A DNA stretch of 64,000 nucleotides from Lewinellaceae bacterium SD302 (GCA_002591745.1 PDLQ01000001.1:186001-250000), one strand, 5' to 3'; counted from the first letter of the stretch, positions 8,898-19,364 are shown. The notes: generated by a model not told the origin, from the sequence alone. Numbers and translations are program-made.

Positions 8898-10487
8898 TTA
8901 AGCTTCGATAATGATCATGCCGTCCTTCAGTGGATCAAGATTTTCAATCAACACCTCGAACATACTTTCTCCTTCCTGTACGTAGATGTTCAGGAAGTTA
9001 TCCGTCCGTTCCTGCAGGCCGTTGCCGGGAAAGAGTTTGTCTTTTAGCCCCCGAATCTGATTAATGGTGGTGTCAAAACGCTGCTTCTCCGTCCGGCGGA
9101 TTCGGCCTTCCAGGTTTTCAATGGATTTGGCCTGGCGGGCGTGTTCGGCCAGTACCGCCTTTTTGAGGTTGGGGTCAATTTCCTCGGCCTTCGAGGCAAT
9201 GGACTGAAAGACGGCTTCGAATTGCTCCAGTTCACTTTCCAGGCTGAGTTCGTTTTCGGAGTTCTTTTCTACGTAGTCGCGGATAAGTAGTTCTACGTCG
9301 CCGAAAAGCTCATCAATGGTCACGCCGGCTTTGGCCAGTTTTTTCTGATTGCCCTTGTCTACCCACAGCACGGAGTTGCGGCGGATCAGCATCGGGAAGT
9401 TCAGCCCGAATGCCGCAAATTGTTCCTTACGCTCCAGCCAGTAAGCCAATTCGCCACCACCGCCGATGTAAGCCAGATTAGGAAAGATTTTCTCCTGAAA
9501 GAGCGGACGCATGACCACGTTAGGACTGAAGAATTCCGGATGGGTTTCCAGTTCAGCCTCCAGTTCATCGCGGCTAAAATCGTACGCTGTATTCAGCACT
9601 TTATAGCGGTCGTTCTCCAGCACAATTCGCTCCCGAAGGCCTTCACGCAGATAGAAGAAATTAATCTCGCGGGCGTGGGCCTGGGCACTGAAACCGGCTT
9701 CGGTCAGTGCTGCCTGGGTTTTTTCCACCAGTGGCTGTGAGCTTTGCTCGAAGATCTCCTGCCGCATAATTGGCAGGAAAGCGCGTTTGTAGGCGGGCCG
9801 CGCCATATCGGCTACCACTAATCCTTGTGCCCCAAAAAGATCATGTACGAGAGCTACCGTGGCCGGTCCGTATTTATCGTGGCTGGTAAATGCTTTTTCG
9901 ATGCGGGCGTAGATACTGGCTGCGGCTTCCCGGTCGCCAAGGATGTCTTTTAGTTCATCGAGTACTTTAGTGAGGGTGGCGGTGGACATGGCACCCACGG
10001 CGCCGGCTTCCTCATTCTCCCAAATTAGCTTATTGCCAAAGAGGTTGGCATATTGAATCTCCTCGAAATCGTGGTCTTCTCCGCCGGTAATGAATACGGG
10101 GACTACGTGTTGATCCGGATAGGCTTCGTTCAACTGCCGCGAGAGATTAATGACCGAACAAATCTTGTAAATGAAATAAAGCGGCCCGGTAAAAAGTGAA
10201 GGCTGGTGAGCAGTGATGACGGTAAAGGTGTCGTCCTGCTCAAGACGTTTCAGCTGTTGGTCTACGGCCTCCACCTGGGGCAGCTGATCATATTGCTTCC
10301 GTAATTCACCAACGAGTAACTGCCTGTCGGTTGCATCATTCTTCTTATCCTGCATCACCGCTCCGAAAGCATCCTTGGTCACGGGATATTTGTAAAATGG
10401 TCGCAGGCGTTCATCGGCGGTGGCGTAGGCAACGTCTCGATCCGAAAACTGGGGGATTTCCTTGAATGGTTTGTGGTGAATTTGCAT
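8898..10487 (-). CDS. bshC: Bacillithiol biosynthesis cysteine-adding enzyme BshC
   Basis: 529 aa, the usual BshC length. BshC is assigned the last step of bacillithiol synthesis, joining cysteine to glucosaminyl-malate in the cytoplasm. Family hallmarks are visible: TAHQPSLFTGPLYFIYKI near residue 94, VFITGGEDHDFEEI near residue 130 and YIGGGGELAYWLER near residue 345; the C-terminal third is a long coiled coil (about 415-500). bshA and bshB are not in the window. A copy of the dispersed TGCTACTTTG motif lies 24 bp upstream of the ATG, pointing toward the gene, with TTG 19 bp before its TAC, a promoter-like layout. Identification is firm. Confidence 0.95.
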   Translation of the reverse strand: MQIHHKPFKEIPQFSDRDVAYATADERLRPFYKYPVTKDAFGAVMQDKKNDATDRQLLVGELRKQYDQLPQVEAVDQQLKRLEQDDTFTVITAHQPSLFTGPLYFIYKICSVINLSRQLNEAYPDQHVVPVFITGGEDHDFEEIQYANLFGNKLIWENEEAGAVGAMSTATLTKVLDELKDILGDREAAASIYARIEKAFTSHDKYGPATVALVHDLFGAQGLVVADMARPAYKRAFLPIMRQEIFEQSSQPLVEKTQAALTEAGFSAQAHAREINFFYLREGLRERIVLENDRYKVLNTAYDFSRDELEAELETHPEFFSPNVVMRPLFQEKIFPNLAYIGGGGELAYWLERKEQFAAFGLNFPMLIRRNSVLWVDKGNQKKLAKAGVTIDELFGDVELLIRDYVEKNSENELSLESELEQFEAVFQSIASKAEEIDPNLKKAVLAEHARQAKSIENLEGRIRRTEKQRFDTTINQIRGLKDKLFPGNGLQERTDNFLNIYVQEGESMFEVLIENLDPLKDGMIIIEA

Positions 10488-10580
10488 AGGTTGTTTAAAA
10501 TTTTGGCTGGCAAAGTAGCAGAGTTTTTGATCAGAGCAACGCTAGACCATTGGGCCATAGACAAAACTTTGGGCTGAAAT

Positions 10581-10653
10581 GGGTCGAAGACCTCCGGTCC
10601 GAGGTACTCGTTAGCGCGGCAAAAGCGACACTCGAACCGGAGGTCCTCGATCC
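10581..10653. repeat. Long imperfect inverted repeat, 23-bp arms with 20 matches
   Basis: The arm 10581-10603 (core GACCTCCGGT) pairs with 10631-10653 (core ACCGGAGGTC); three mismatches in 23 pairs, loop of 27 bases, and weaker pairing continues a few bases outward. It could form an RNA hairpin or be a remnant of a small non-autonomous element. It does not fold as a tRNA. Confidence 0.75.
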
Positions 10654-10731
10654 ATTTAAACCGCAGCTTCTCAATCCTTCAATAATACCGGAATACTTGT
10701 CGGAGTCGGTCATTAGTTAGATGGGCCGGTT

Positions 10732-10777
10732 GTATATTAATCTTGCCGGCGCTTGCCGCCTGGTAAAATTAATATAC
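10732..10777. repeat. Inverted repeat with perfect 10-bp arms upstream of glpK
   Basis: GTATATTAAT at 10732-10741 pairs with ATTAATATAC at 10768-10777; the inner sequence adds partial GC-rich pairing (TTGCC, GGCG/CGCC). It ends 15 bases before the TGCTACTTTG copy that precedes glpK. Operator or extended hairpin are both possible. Confidence 0.65.
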
Positions 10778-10805
10778 TTACATTTCCACACTGCTACTTT
10801 GTTAG

Positions 10806-12329
<1,524 letters not shown>

Positions 12330-12564
12330 TTCGGCTTCGCCGTTAGTGAGCCTGCGGCGTTAGGACGGCACTAGCGCCTTTTGTAAGCTGGATCCTCGCG
12401 TTAGAATTTAGGAAGGCTGCGCCCTTTTGGAGCATTGGGATCAAAGACTATACTTGAGTCTTTGATCTAGGCTCCTAAAAGCGAGGAACGAGCGTCCAAG
12501 AGTCGCGCAGCGACGTCCAAAAGACCAACGGCCGTCCAAAAGCAAGGCGAAGCCGAGCGTCCAT
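12330..12564. repeat. Intergenic cluster of palindromic short repeats between glpK and corA
   Basis: This 235-bp convergent gap is built from small palindromes. A strong hairpin at 12440-12468 has perfect 11-bp arms (GATCAAAGACT/AGTCTTTGATC, 7-base loop), nested in an outer GGAGC/GCTCC pair. It is followed by three GTCCAAAAG-like units at about 12494-12545, separated by mini-palindromes. Read on the minus strand the units are CTTTTGGACG, the same word that recurs at 18733-18815. Confidence 0.75.
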
Positions 12565-13620
12565 TTAAATCCATCCTTTCTTCCGGAAAAACAGCAAGCA
12601 GCCTACAGTCAGTAACAACATCACGCCCCAGAGATAGAAATAGCCGTTAGGGTTGGTCAGTTCGGGGATGTTGATGAAGTTCATACCGTAGACGCCACAG
12701 AGAAATGTGAGCGGGATAAATATGGTGGATACCACCGTAAGTACCTGCATGACCTGGTTCATCTTGAAGCTGACTTCACTGTTGTAGAGATCCTGAAGAT
12801 TGTAGAGGAAATCGCGGTGACTGTCCAGTAATTCGCCGAGCTGGATTGTGTGGTCGTATAGATCCTGAACGAAGGGGTAAGTCCTTTCCTCGATCAGGTT
12901 ATTATCGCTACGGCTGAATTTTCCGATGGCTTCGCGCAGGGGTACAAAGGTTTTGCGGGCGGTTTGAAGTTGACGCTTCAGGTGGTATATCTCACTCTTC
13001 GAACTTTCTTTGGGGTCTTCGACAATGCGGTCCTCGATTTTTTCTATGATGTCTTCGACCTGCTCCATAACGTGGTAATAGTTGTCGGTAATGGCATCGG
13101 CGAGGGCGTAGAGCAGGTAATCTTCCCGGCGTTTGCGAATGCGGCTTTCGCGGGAGGTGATTCGTTTGCGGACCGAGGCGAAAAGATCACTTTCGTCTTC
13201 CTGGAAACTGATCACGTAGCCGGCGCCGGCGCAGAGGGTGATATGTTCGTAGTTGAGTTCCATGGTGTTGTTGTCAAAACTCAACGCGCGCATGGATAGG
13301 AAGATAGCACTGGGGAAATCGTCGAATTTAGGTCGTTGCTGGGTGTCGGCAATATCTTCGAGGGCCAGTGGGTGGACATTAAATTGCCGGCCGAAACTTT
13401 CGATTAGTTCCGTATCGTGCAACCCACGGACATCGTACCAATCGACCATACTGCCGGAAGCATCGAAAACTGACTCGAAATCGTACTCGCTTCGATCGGT
13501 TTGCTTCCATTCGGTTTCATCATATTGGAGATGAACGATCTGTACATTCTCTACTTTACGTTGGCCGGTAAAGACGACCGTGCCGGGGGCCTTGTTAAGA
13601 TTGGCTTTTTTTCCGTTCAT
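12565..13620 (-). CDS. corA: CorA-family magnesium/cobalt transporter
   Basis: 351 aa. CorA forms a pentameric inner-membrane channel for Mg2+ (also Co2+ and Ni2+). The long cytoplasmic N-terminal domain includes the conserved ALEDIADTQQRPKF segment and a charged stalk helix. Two C-terminal membrane helices enclose the signature YGMNF (Gly312-Met313-Asn314), the ion filter, and the protein ends in the usual basic tail (FRKKGWI). It is transcribed convergently to glpK and divergently from a sugar isomerase gene 39 bp away. Distinguishing a Mg2+ importer from a Zn2+ exporter of the same superfamily is not possible from sequence alone. Confidence 0.93.
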   Translation of the reverse strand: MNGKKANLNKAPGTVVFTGQRKVENVQIVHLQYDETEWKQTDRSEYDFESVFDASGSMVDWYDVRGLHDTELIESFGRQFNVHPLALEDIADTQQRPKFDDFPSAIFLSMRALSFDNNTMELNYEHITLCAGAGYVISFQEDESDLFASVRKRITSRESRIRKRREDYLLYALADAITDNYYHVMEQVEDIIEKIEDRIVEDPKESSKSEIYHLKRQLQTARKTFVPLREAIGKFSRSDNNLIEERTYPFVQDLYDHTIQLGELLDSHRDFLYNLQDLYNSEVSFKMNQVMQVLTVVSTIFIPLTFLCGVYGMNFINIPELTNPNGYFYLWGVMLLLTVGCLLFFRKKGWI

Positions 13621-13659
13621 TTGTTATTCTTCCTAAACTCCTTCAAGATACGTAAGTCT

Positions 13660-14595
13660 ATGGATCGTCGTTCGTTTATTCGCCATACTGGTTTGGGCGC
13701 CGCCGCCTGGTCGTTGGCCAATCCCTTATCTGCCACGGATTTTTTAGAGGATCGGAAATTTCGAATCAGCCTGAAACCAGACGCGATCGGCGTAAATATG
13801 CCCATTGATGAATTGTTGCCACTGGCGCAAAAGATAGGCTTTGAGGCAGTGGCTGTGTCCAGCGACTGGTTGCTGCAAATGCCCGAAGTGCAACTGAGTA
13901 ACTTACAATCCAGGATGAGTGATTTGGGCCTGACTTACGGCAGTGCCGGGATGCCGCTACAGTTCCGCGAAACCGAAAAACGATTCAAGAACGATTTGGC
14001 CGCACTCGGTAAACACGCCGTAGTTATGCGTAAAGCTGGAATTACCCGCGTGGGCACCTGGATCATGCCTAGCCATAACGAACTGACCTACGAAGAAAAT
14101 ATGGACTTGCACATAAGCCGTCTGCGCCAGGCGGCAAAGATTTATGCGGACAATGGGATTCGGCTAGGCCTGGAATACGTAGGCCCGAAAACACTGCACG
14201 ACGCGGCCCGCTACGGGTTCATCCGTACGGGGCGTCAGCTTAAAAGAATGATCGAGGAGATCGACGTTGCGGGGGTAGGCGTTATCCTGGATAGCTTCCA
14301 TTGGTACACCAGCGGCGAAACAGCCGAACACCTGAAGATCTGGCGCAACGAAGATATCGTTGCCGTCGACCTCAATGACGCGGACAAACGCCTCAGCAAA
14401 GAAACCCAGATTGACGGTAATCGTGAACTGCCGGGAGCCACCGGCATGATCGACCTGATGACATTTGTGGGCTACCTGAAAGCGGTCGGCTACGACGGCC
14501 CCGTTCGCGCTGAACCCTTTAATGAGACCCTGAATGCCATGGATGACCAACTGGCTGCCCAGGCTACTTACGACTCGATATCCCGGTCGATCTGA
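13660..14595 (+). CDS. Tat-exported sugar phosphate isomerase/epimerase-like TIM barrel protein
   Basis: 311 aa from the ATG at 13660; an open frame extends upstream into corA, but this start gives a clean twin-arginine signal (MDRRSFIRHTGLGAAAWS). The rest is an AP-endonuclease-2/xylose-isomerase-like TIM barrel: GLEYVGPKTLH, a metal-site-like DSFHWYTSGE (the usual His-Trp pair), VDLNDAD and RAEPFNE near the C-terminus. Tat-dependent members are common in Bacteroidota, usually of unknown substrate. It lies divergent from corA; the downstream methyltransferase gene follows after 60 bp. Confidence 0.8.
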   Translation: MDRRSFIRHTGLGAAAWSLANPLSATDFLEDRKFRISLKPDAIGVNMPIDELLPLAQKIGFEAVAVSSDWLLQMPEVQLSNLQSRMSDLGLTYGSAGMPLQFRETEKRFKNDLAALGKHAVVMRKAGITRVGTWIMPSHNELTYEENMDLHISRLRQAAKIYADNGIRLGLEYVGPKTLHDAARYGFIRTGRQLKRMIEEIDVAGVGVILDSFHWYTSGETAEHLKIWRNEDIVAVDLNDADKRLSKETQIDGNRELPGATGMIDLMTFVGYLKAVGYDGPVRAEPFNETLNAMDDQLAAQATYDSISRSI

Positions 14596-14655
14596 ATATT
14601 ATAAACCTATTTATCGCTTGTTGTAAAGCGGTTGGAATTACCTGAATTCAAACTT

Positions 14656-15789
14656 ATGCGAATCGACCACGCCGGCCGTACCTACCGTTTCAAGCGTTAC
14701 CCGGAAACGAACAATCATTCACTTCAGCCCATCAGTGCCGCTGATGAGTTGTTGTTGAGTGGCTATCAAAGTAGCAAAGTTGACAAAAAGGGAACGGCCT
14801 TATTCCACGATCGCTTTGGCGTGCTGGCTTGTCTTCTTCACGACGACAAGCCACAGTTCGTTTCTACTTTTATGAGTCAGCAACGGGCATTGGGGAACAA
14901 CCTGGCGGAAAATAAACTGGGGCCGCTTCCAGGAGAAGAATTGGGTATTCTGTCTAAGCTGAAAGCAAGCCAAATCGGCTTACTACGGGTTCCGAAGTCA
15001 CTGGAACTGTTCGAGCTGTACCTCAGCCAATTTGCCCGAATGGCCGCCACTGCCGACCCTGATAAACCGCCGGTACTATTAGCAGGTTTTATGACGCGCC
15101 ACTTTACGCCGGCATTGCTAAAAATTGCGGAACGCTACGCCAATTCGGTGGAGCAGGGTAGAGCAGTCAAAAAGGCGCGGGTACTTACCATCGGCGAATT
15201 CAAAAAAAATACGCCTTCGCCGGATGAGTTGATTCATAGTATCACTTACGGAGAGCGTACTTACCAGCAATACTACGGTGTTTTCTCCGCTAACCACATC
15301 GATTACGCAACCCAGTTCCTGCTGGAATACGCCGAGAAAAATGACTGGTTTGGACTGTCGGCTTCAGAAGATACGCGGGTGGTAGACATCGCTTGTGGTA
15401 ATGGTGTCATCGGTGCAGAGTTGATGGCCGGTCGTCCGAAAGCCAGACTTATCTCATTCGATGATTTGAGCCTTGCTACTTTGTCAGCCAACAAGAATTT
15501 ACCAAGCAAACGTAGCCGGATTATCTGGGACGACGGCCTGAGCCAGATCGCAGATGATTCAACAGATCTTGCCATTACCAACCCACCCTTTCACTTTGGC
15601 CATGAGACGAATATTGAAGTGAGCTTATCGCTTTTCAAACAAGCTAAGCGAGTACTGAAGCCGAACGGGCAACTAATCATTGTGTCGAACCGTCACCTGA
15701 ATTACACTTCACATTTGCGGCAACTTTTTGGTAGTGTGGAAACGTTGATGGATAACCCGAAATTCGAGATATTGCGGGCCAGACCCTAA
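14656..15789 (+). CDS. RlmG-like class I rRNA (guanine-N2) methyltransferase
   Basis: 377 aa from the ATG at 14656. A TTG start at 14632 would add eight residues, but the ATG matches the start of E. coli RlmG better. The N-terminal half is a degenerate methyltransferase-like domain, the usual RmsC/RlmG arrangement. The C-terminal half has the SAM motif VVDIACGNGVIG and the catalytic NPPF box (ITNPPFHFGHETN); the end (IVSNRHLNYTSHL, LFGSV, NPKFEIL) follows the RlmG pattern closely. E. coli RlmG makes m2G1835 in 23S rRNA; the same target here is inference. An 11-bp gap links it to the serine protease gene downstream. It contains two copies of the TGCTACTTTG motif. Confidence 0.85.
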   Translation: MRIDHAGRTYRFKRYPETNNHSLQPISAADELLLSGYQSSKVDKKGTALFHDRFGVLACLLHDDKPQFVSTFMSQQRALGNNLAENKLGPLPGEELGILSKLKASQIGLLRVPKSLELFELYLSQFARMAATADPDKPPVLLAGFMTRHFTPALLKIAERYANSVEQGRAVKKARVLTIGEFKKNTPSPDELIHSITYGERTYQQYYGVFSANHIDYATQFLLEYAEKNDWFGLSASEDTRVVDIACGNGVIGAELMAGRPKARLISFDDLSLATLSANKNLPSKRSRIIWDDGLSQIADDSTDLAITNPPFHFGHETNIEVSLSLFKQAKRVLKPNGQLIIVSNRHLNYTSHLRQLFGSVETLMDNPKFEILRARP

Positions 15790-15800
15790 ACAAGCGCTCG

Positions 15801-16823
15801 ATGAATTTATTGGAAAAAATTGTATTCAAACTGACTGGTCAACGTCAGGAAAAACAGCCCCCTAACTTACTGACTGATACTCAGAACGTCATCAAATCAG
15901 TACAAGCAGAGATCGATGGGGACCTGATTACTTACTGGGGAGCCGCGAATAGTTCCATTGCCGGAAATGACGGTATTGTCTTCGGTGAATTATTACGCAA
16001 TCGCAAACCGGCGGAGAAGCTGTATCTGATGATCAAAAGCAATGGCGGTTCGGGAGAATCATCATTGCGGATTCTCAATTTGCTCAGACAGCATTACAGC
16101 TATATCGTAGCACTCGTACCTTCCAATTGTGCATCCGCCGCCACGATGCTGGCCTTGGGAGCCAATGAAATCTGGATGGGCCCTTTAAGCTACCTCACTG
16201 CCGTGGATACCAGTATAACCCACGACCTTTCCCCCGTCGATAAAGATGATGATCTGGTGAGTGTAAGCCAGAATGAGCTGGACCGAGTACTGAAACTTTG
16301 GAATGGTGAATCAAAAAAGAAGGACGCCAACGCTTACAAAAGCCTATACGAACACATTCATCCGTTGGTTTTCGGTGCAGTAGACCGAGCCAGTTCATTG
16401 TCGATTAAACTGACCAGTGAGATTCTTTCCTACCATATGAAAAATACCGCTGAAATCGATAAGATCAGTCATCAGCTGAACAGTGAATATCCGTCCCACG
16501 GTTATCCGATCACTCCACGAGAAGCATTGAAACTCGGACTTCCGGTAAAGGACTTGCCGGAAGTACTCAATAGCCGGTTGATGGAACTGAACCATTTGTA
16601 CTCACAAATGGCACAGCGTTGCTACACCGATTACAGTGAGTACAAGTACCACAACAATCAAATCTATACGGTGATCGAACGATTGGGACTACAGACCTAC
16701 TATCAGACGGATAAGGACTTCACTTGGCGGAAGGAAGACAAAAGTTGGGTTTCCGGTAATGATGATTCCGGTTGGAAAAAGAATGATCAAGAAGGGAATA
16801 TCCGAAATTTCTACATCCGGTAA
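15801..16823 (+). CDS. ClpP/crotonase-fold serine protease of the serine dehydrogenase proteinase family
   Basis: 340 aa, no signal peptide or membrane helix, hence probably cytoplasmic. Residues about 40-230 have the ClpP/SppA-like fold: LYLMIKSNGGSGESS (oxyanion-hole GG) and PSNCASAATMLALGANEI, where Ser112 is the expected nucleophile, then MGPLSYLTAVD. This is the pattern of the SDH_sah family (serine dehydrogenase proteinase), whose biological role is poorly known. The C-terminal 110 residues are charged and unassigned. It sits 11 bp after the RlmG-like gene on the same strand, suggesting co-transcription; a functional link to rRNA methylation has no known basis. Confidence 0.8.
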   Translation: MNLLEKIVFKLTGQRQEKQPPNLLTDTQNVIKSVQAEIDGDLITYWGAANSSIAGNDGIVFGELLRNRKPAEKLYLMIKSNGGSGESSLRILNLLRQHYSYIVALVPSNCASAATMLALGANEIWMGPLSYLTAVDTSITHDLSPVDKDDDLVSVSQNELDRVLKLWNGESKKKDANAYKSLYEHIHPLVFGAVDRASSLSIKLTSEILSYHMKNTAEIDKISHQLNSEYPSHGYPITPREALKLGLPVKDLPEVLNSRLMELNHLYSQMAQRCYTDYSEYKYHNNQIYTVIERLGLQTYYQTDKDFTWRKEDKSWVSGNDDSGWKKNDQEGNIRNFYIR

Positions 16824-16830
16824 GCTAAGC

Positions 16831-18465
16831 CTAAGTCTGAATCACCCCCACGTTAAATTTCTCCACCTCCGCGTGATTCGCTGCTTCAATACCCGCGCTG
16901 ATCCAGTTACGGCTTTCACGGGGATCAATGATGGCGTCAACCCACAGGCGAGCTGCAGCATAGTATGGCGAAGTCTGGCGATCGTAGCGATCCTCGATCT
17001 TTTTGAGCAAAGCGTCCTGATCGTGTTGGCTGACGGTTTCGCCGCGGGCCTTCTTACTACCCACTTCGATCTGTAGCAGCACCTTGGCGGCTTGCTTACC
17101 GCCCATCACGGCGATCTTGGCGTTGGGCCAGGCCAGCATCAGGCGAGGGTCGTAGGCGCGGCCACACATGGCGTAGTTGCCGGCCCCGTAGCTATTACCC
17201 ACCACGATGGTGAATTTGGGCACCGTGCTGTTGGCCATGGCCGAAACCATTTTAGCCCCGTCTTTGATGATCCCGCCCTGCTCACTACGGGAGCCGACCA
17301 TGAAACCGGTGACGTCGTGGAGGAATACCAGCGGAATTTTCTTCTGGTTGCAGTTCATGATGAAACGGCTGGCTTTATCTGCGCTGTCGCTGTAGATAAC
17401 GCCGCCGAACTGGGTTTCTCCTTTTTTAGAGCGAACGACCTCGCGGTTGTTGGCTACGATACCGACGCTCCAGCCGTCGATGCGGGCGTAGGCGCATAGG
17501 ATGGTTTGTCCGTAACCTTTCTTGTATTCGGTAAATTTGCCGTCGTCTACCAATGCTTTTAGCAGATTCCGGCTGGGGTAGGGCTTGGCGGGGTCGTTGG
17601 GTATTACGCGTAACAACTCGTCATCGCCGCCCTTTGGTGGCTTGGCTTCACGGCGATCAAAACCGGCGAGGTCTGGTTTCCCGAGGTGACTGACGAGGTC
17701 GCGGATCGTATCGATGGCCTCCTGGTCGTCTTTTACTTTATAGTCGGTAACGCCGCTGATTTCGGAATGAGTAGTGGCTCCGCCGAGGGTTTCAGAATCA
17801 ACGTCTTCACCAATGGCTGCTTTTACCAGGTAGGGGCCGGCCAAGAAAATACTGCCGGTTCCTTCCACGATGAGGGATTCGTCACTCATGATCGGTAAAT
17901 AGGCTCCGCCGGCCACGCAACTACCCATGACAGCGCTGATCTGGGGAATACCCATTGCGCTCATTTTGGCGTTGTTGCGGAAAATGCGGCCGAAGTGTTC
18001 CTTGTCCGCGAAGATCTCATCCTGCATCGGCAGGAATACACCCGCACTATCAACCAGGTAGATGATCGGGATGTGATTTTCCATGGCGATCTCCTGAGCT
18101 CTGAGGTTCTTCTTGCCCGTGATCGGGAACCACGCTCCGGCTTTTACCGTGGCGTCATTTGCCACAATTACGCAACGGCGGCCCTGAATCTGGCCCAAGC
18201 CGACAATTACTCCTCCGGCGGGGCAGCCACCGTATTCTTCGTACATGTCAAAACCCGCGAAAGCACCTATCTCCAGGAATTTGCTGTCGGGGTCCACAAG
18301 CGCCTCTACTCTTTCCCGGGCGGTCAGCTTACCTTTGGCGTGTTGTTTGGCGATTCGTTTGGGGCCACCACCTTCGGCAATCTTTTCGAAGCGGTGCTGT
18401 AGGCGCGAAAGGAGGAGCTTCTGGTGGTCCTCGAACTCGTTGGCGGCAATCTCTTTTTTGGTCAT
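16831..18465 (-). CDS. Acyl-CoA carboxylase, carboxyltransferase beta subunit (methylcrotonyl/propionyl-CoA type)
   Basis: 544 aa, full length for the carboxyltransferase subunit of biotin-dependent acyl-CoA carboxylases. It moves CO2 from biotin to an acyl-CoA, feeding branched-chain amino acid or odd-chain catabolism. Two crotonase-type halves are visible: AKGKLTARERVEALVDP, then GGAYLPIMSDE in the first, and LVFLHDVTGFMVG with VGNSYGAGNYAMCGRAYDPR in the second. The pattern (NDATVKAGAWFP, GAGNYAMCGRA) resembles methylcrotonyl-CoA carboxylase beta more than propionyl-CoA carboxylase. The biotin-carrying alpha subunit is not adjacent, so the substrate stays open. Convergent with the protease gene (7 bp) and divergent from a small membrane protein. 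Confidence 0.9.
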   Translation of the reverse strand: MTKKEIAANEFEDHQKLLLSRLQHRFEKIAEGGGPKRIAKQHAKGKLTARERVEALVDPDSKFLEIGAFAGFDMYEEYGGCPAGGVIVGLGQIQGRRCVIVANDATVKAGAWFPITGKKNLRAQEIAMENHIPIIYLVDSAGVFLPMQDEIFADKEHFGRIFRNNAKMSAMGIPQISAVMGSCVAGGAYLPIMSDESLIVEGTGSIFLAGPYLVKAAIGEDVDSETLGGATTHSEISGVTDYKVKDDQEAIDTIRDLVSHLGKPDLAGFDRREAKPPKGGDDELLRVIPNDPAKPYPSRNLLKALVDDGKFTEYKKGYGQTILCAYARIDGWSVGIVANNREVVRSKKGETQFGGVIYSDSADKASRFIMNCNQKKIPLVFLHDVTGFMVGSRSEQGGIIKDGAKMVSAMANSTVPKFTIVVGNSYGAGNYAMCGRAYDPRLMLAWPNAKIAVMGGKQAAKVLLQIEVGSKKARGETVSQHDQDALLKKIEDRYDRQTSPYYAAARLWVDAIIDPRESRNWISAGIEAANHAEVEKFNVGVIQT

Positions 18466-18507
18466 TTTGGTAGTTATGGCTAGGTTGCCGGGAAATTACC
18501 ACAAAGC

Positions 18508-18732
18508 ATGGACAACTACCAACTTTTTAGCTTACTCATCCAGGCAGCATTTTTTGCCATTGGTGTGTATCTCTATCTCTTCGCCCGGGGTTTCATCAGT
18601 TTCGGCACAGATGAAGTGAAAGCTCGTTCCGAGGCATTTCGCCAGGAAAACAAAGGCTGGATGCGCTTATTGGGCCTGGCTCTGGCAGCGGTGATGCTGT
18701 TGAACATCGTCTTGGGGTTAATGGGGAGGTGA
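18508..18732 (+). CDS. Small two-helix membrane protein, unknown function
   Basis: 74 aa with two predicted membrane helices: about residues 5-28 (LFSLLIQAAFFAIGVYLY) and about 52-72 (LLGLALAAVMLLNIVLGL), joined by a charged loop with KARSEAFRQENK. No family recognised. It starts 42 bp from the divergent acyl-CoA carboxylase gene. The hydrophobic pattern and sensible amino acid mix make it more likely real than a chance frame, and it is followed by a repeat-rich gap. Confidence 0.65.
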   Translation: MDNYQLFSLLIQAAFFAIGVYLYLFARGFISFGTDEVKARSEAFRQENKGWMRLLGLALAAVMLLNIVLGLMGR

Positions 18733-18815
18733 GTGGACGCCTGCGGCTTTTGGACGGGCTGCTCCCTCTTGGACGTCACTGCGTGACTTTTGGATGCCTG
18801 TGGCTTTTGGGGTAG
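18733..18815. repeat. Degenerate CTTTTGGACG short-repeat array
   Basis: On the plus strand GGACG, CTTTTGGACG, CTcTTGGACG, CTTTTGGATG and CTTTTGG follow one another at roughly 20-27 bp intervals, separated by small palindromes such as CACTGCGTG. The same units occur in opposite orientation at 12494-12560, so this is a mobile or copied intergenic repeat family. Confidence 0.65.
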
Positions 18816-18875
18816 GCTAAGTTATACTTTTGACTTTTTGCTAACGGTTGCCCGTGACCTTTCGTCTAACTGGTT

Positions 18876-19364
18876 ATGAAATACTACTTGTTCATTTTAT
18901 TATCATTGTTTTTGTTTAGTTGTGGTGACGACGATGATAATGGAATTCGCCCCATCACGGACTGCGAAAGTGCCGGTGAAGTCGTGAATGATTGTTCCAA
19001 TTTTGCAAACTTGACCGAAGAACGCTACCAGCGCTTACTCATCGGCACCTGGGCTTTGGAAGCCACTTATCAAAATGCACCGATTACCTGCGAGGTCGAT
19101 CTACTCGATGGCCAACCGACCATTTCTTATTTCGAAGACGGGACTTACCTGGTCGAATACGCTAATGGAGAAACGGAAAGCGGCGAGTATTTCATGGATT
19201 ACTTATGTGGCGCCGTACCTCCATGCATTTTCCTGGGTGTTGGCTACGTAGGAGAAGCACCGGGTTTGGCCCCAAACTTCACTGGATTTTGTGAGGATGA
19301 CCGGTCGGTGGAAGATGCGCGACCAAGAGATGGTAACGCCAGGATTTACCGGAGAGTCGAGTGA
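18876..19364 (+). CDS. Putative lipoprotein, unknown function
   Basis: 162 aa. The N-terminus MKYYLFILLSLFLFSCGDDDDNG is a lipoprotein signal with lipobox FLFSC, followed by the acidic DDDD run typical of Bacteroidota surface or outer-membrane lipoproteins. The remainder has a LTEERYQRLLIGTWALEAT segment and alternating strands (DGTYLVEYANGE), reminiscent of lipocalin-like lipoproteins, plus three cysteines in the C-terminal part. Function unknown. Its last 19 bases overlap the end of the convergent mqnD gene. Confidence 0.75.
   Translation: MKYYLFILLSLFLFSCGDDDDNGIRPITDCESAGEVVNDCSNFANLTEERYQRLLIGTWALEATYQNAPITCEVDLLDGQPTISYFEDGTYLVEYANGETESGEYFMDYLCGAVPPCIFLGVGYVGEAPGLAPNFTGFCEDDRSVEDARPRDGNARIYRRVE

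Noticed and set aside
10581-10653. Possible tRNA or structured RNA at the GGTCGAAGACC palindrome
   Set aside because: The pairing is a single long stem with no cloverleaf arms or anticodon loop.
10793-10801. TGCTACTTTG as the standard -7 promoter element
   Set aside because: It has one base fewer than TAnnTTTG between TA and TTTG, and most copies lie inside genes in either orientation, so a promoter cannot be the general explanation.
17092-17499. A 135-codon plus-strand frame inside the acyl-CoA carboxylase gene
   Set aside because: Shadow of a conserved minus-strand gene; no start context or family.
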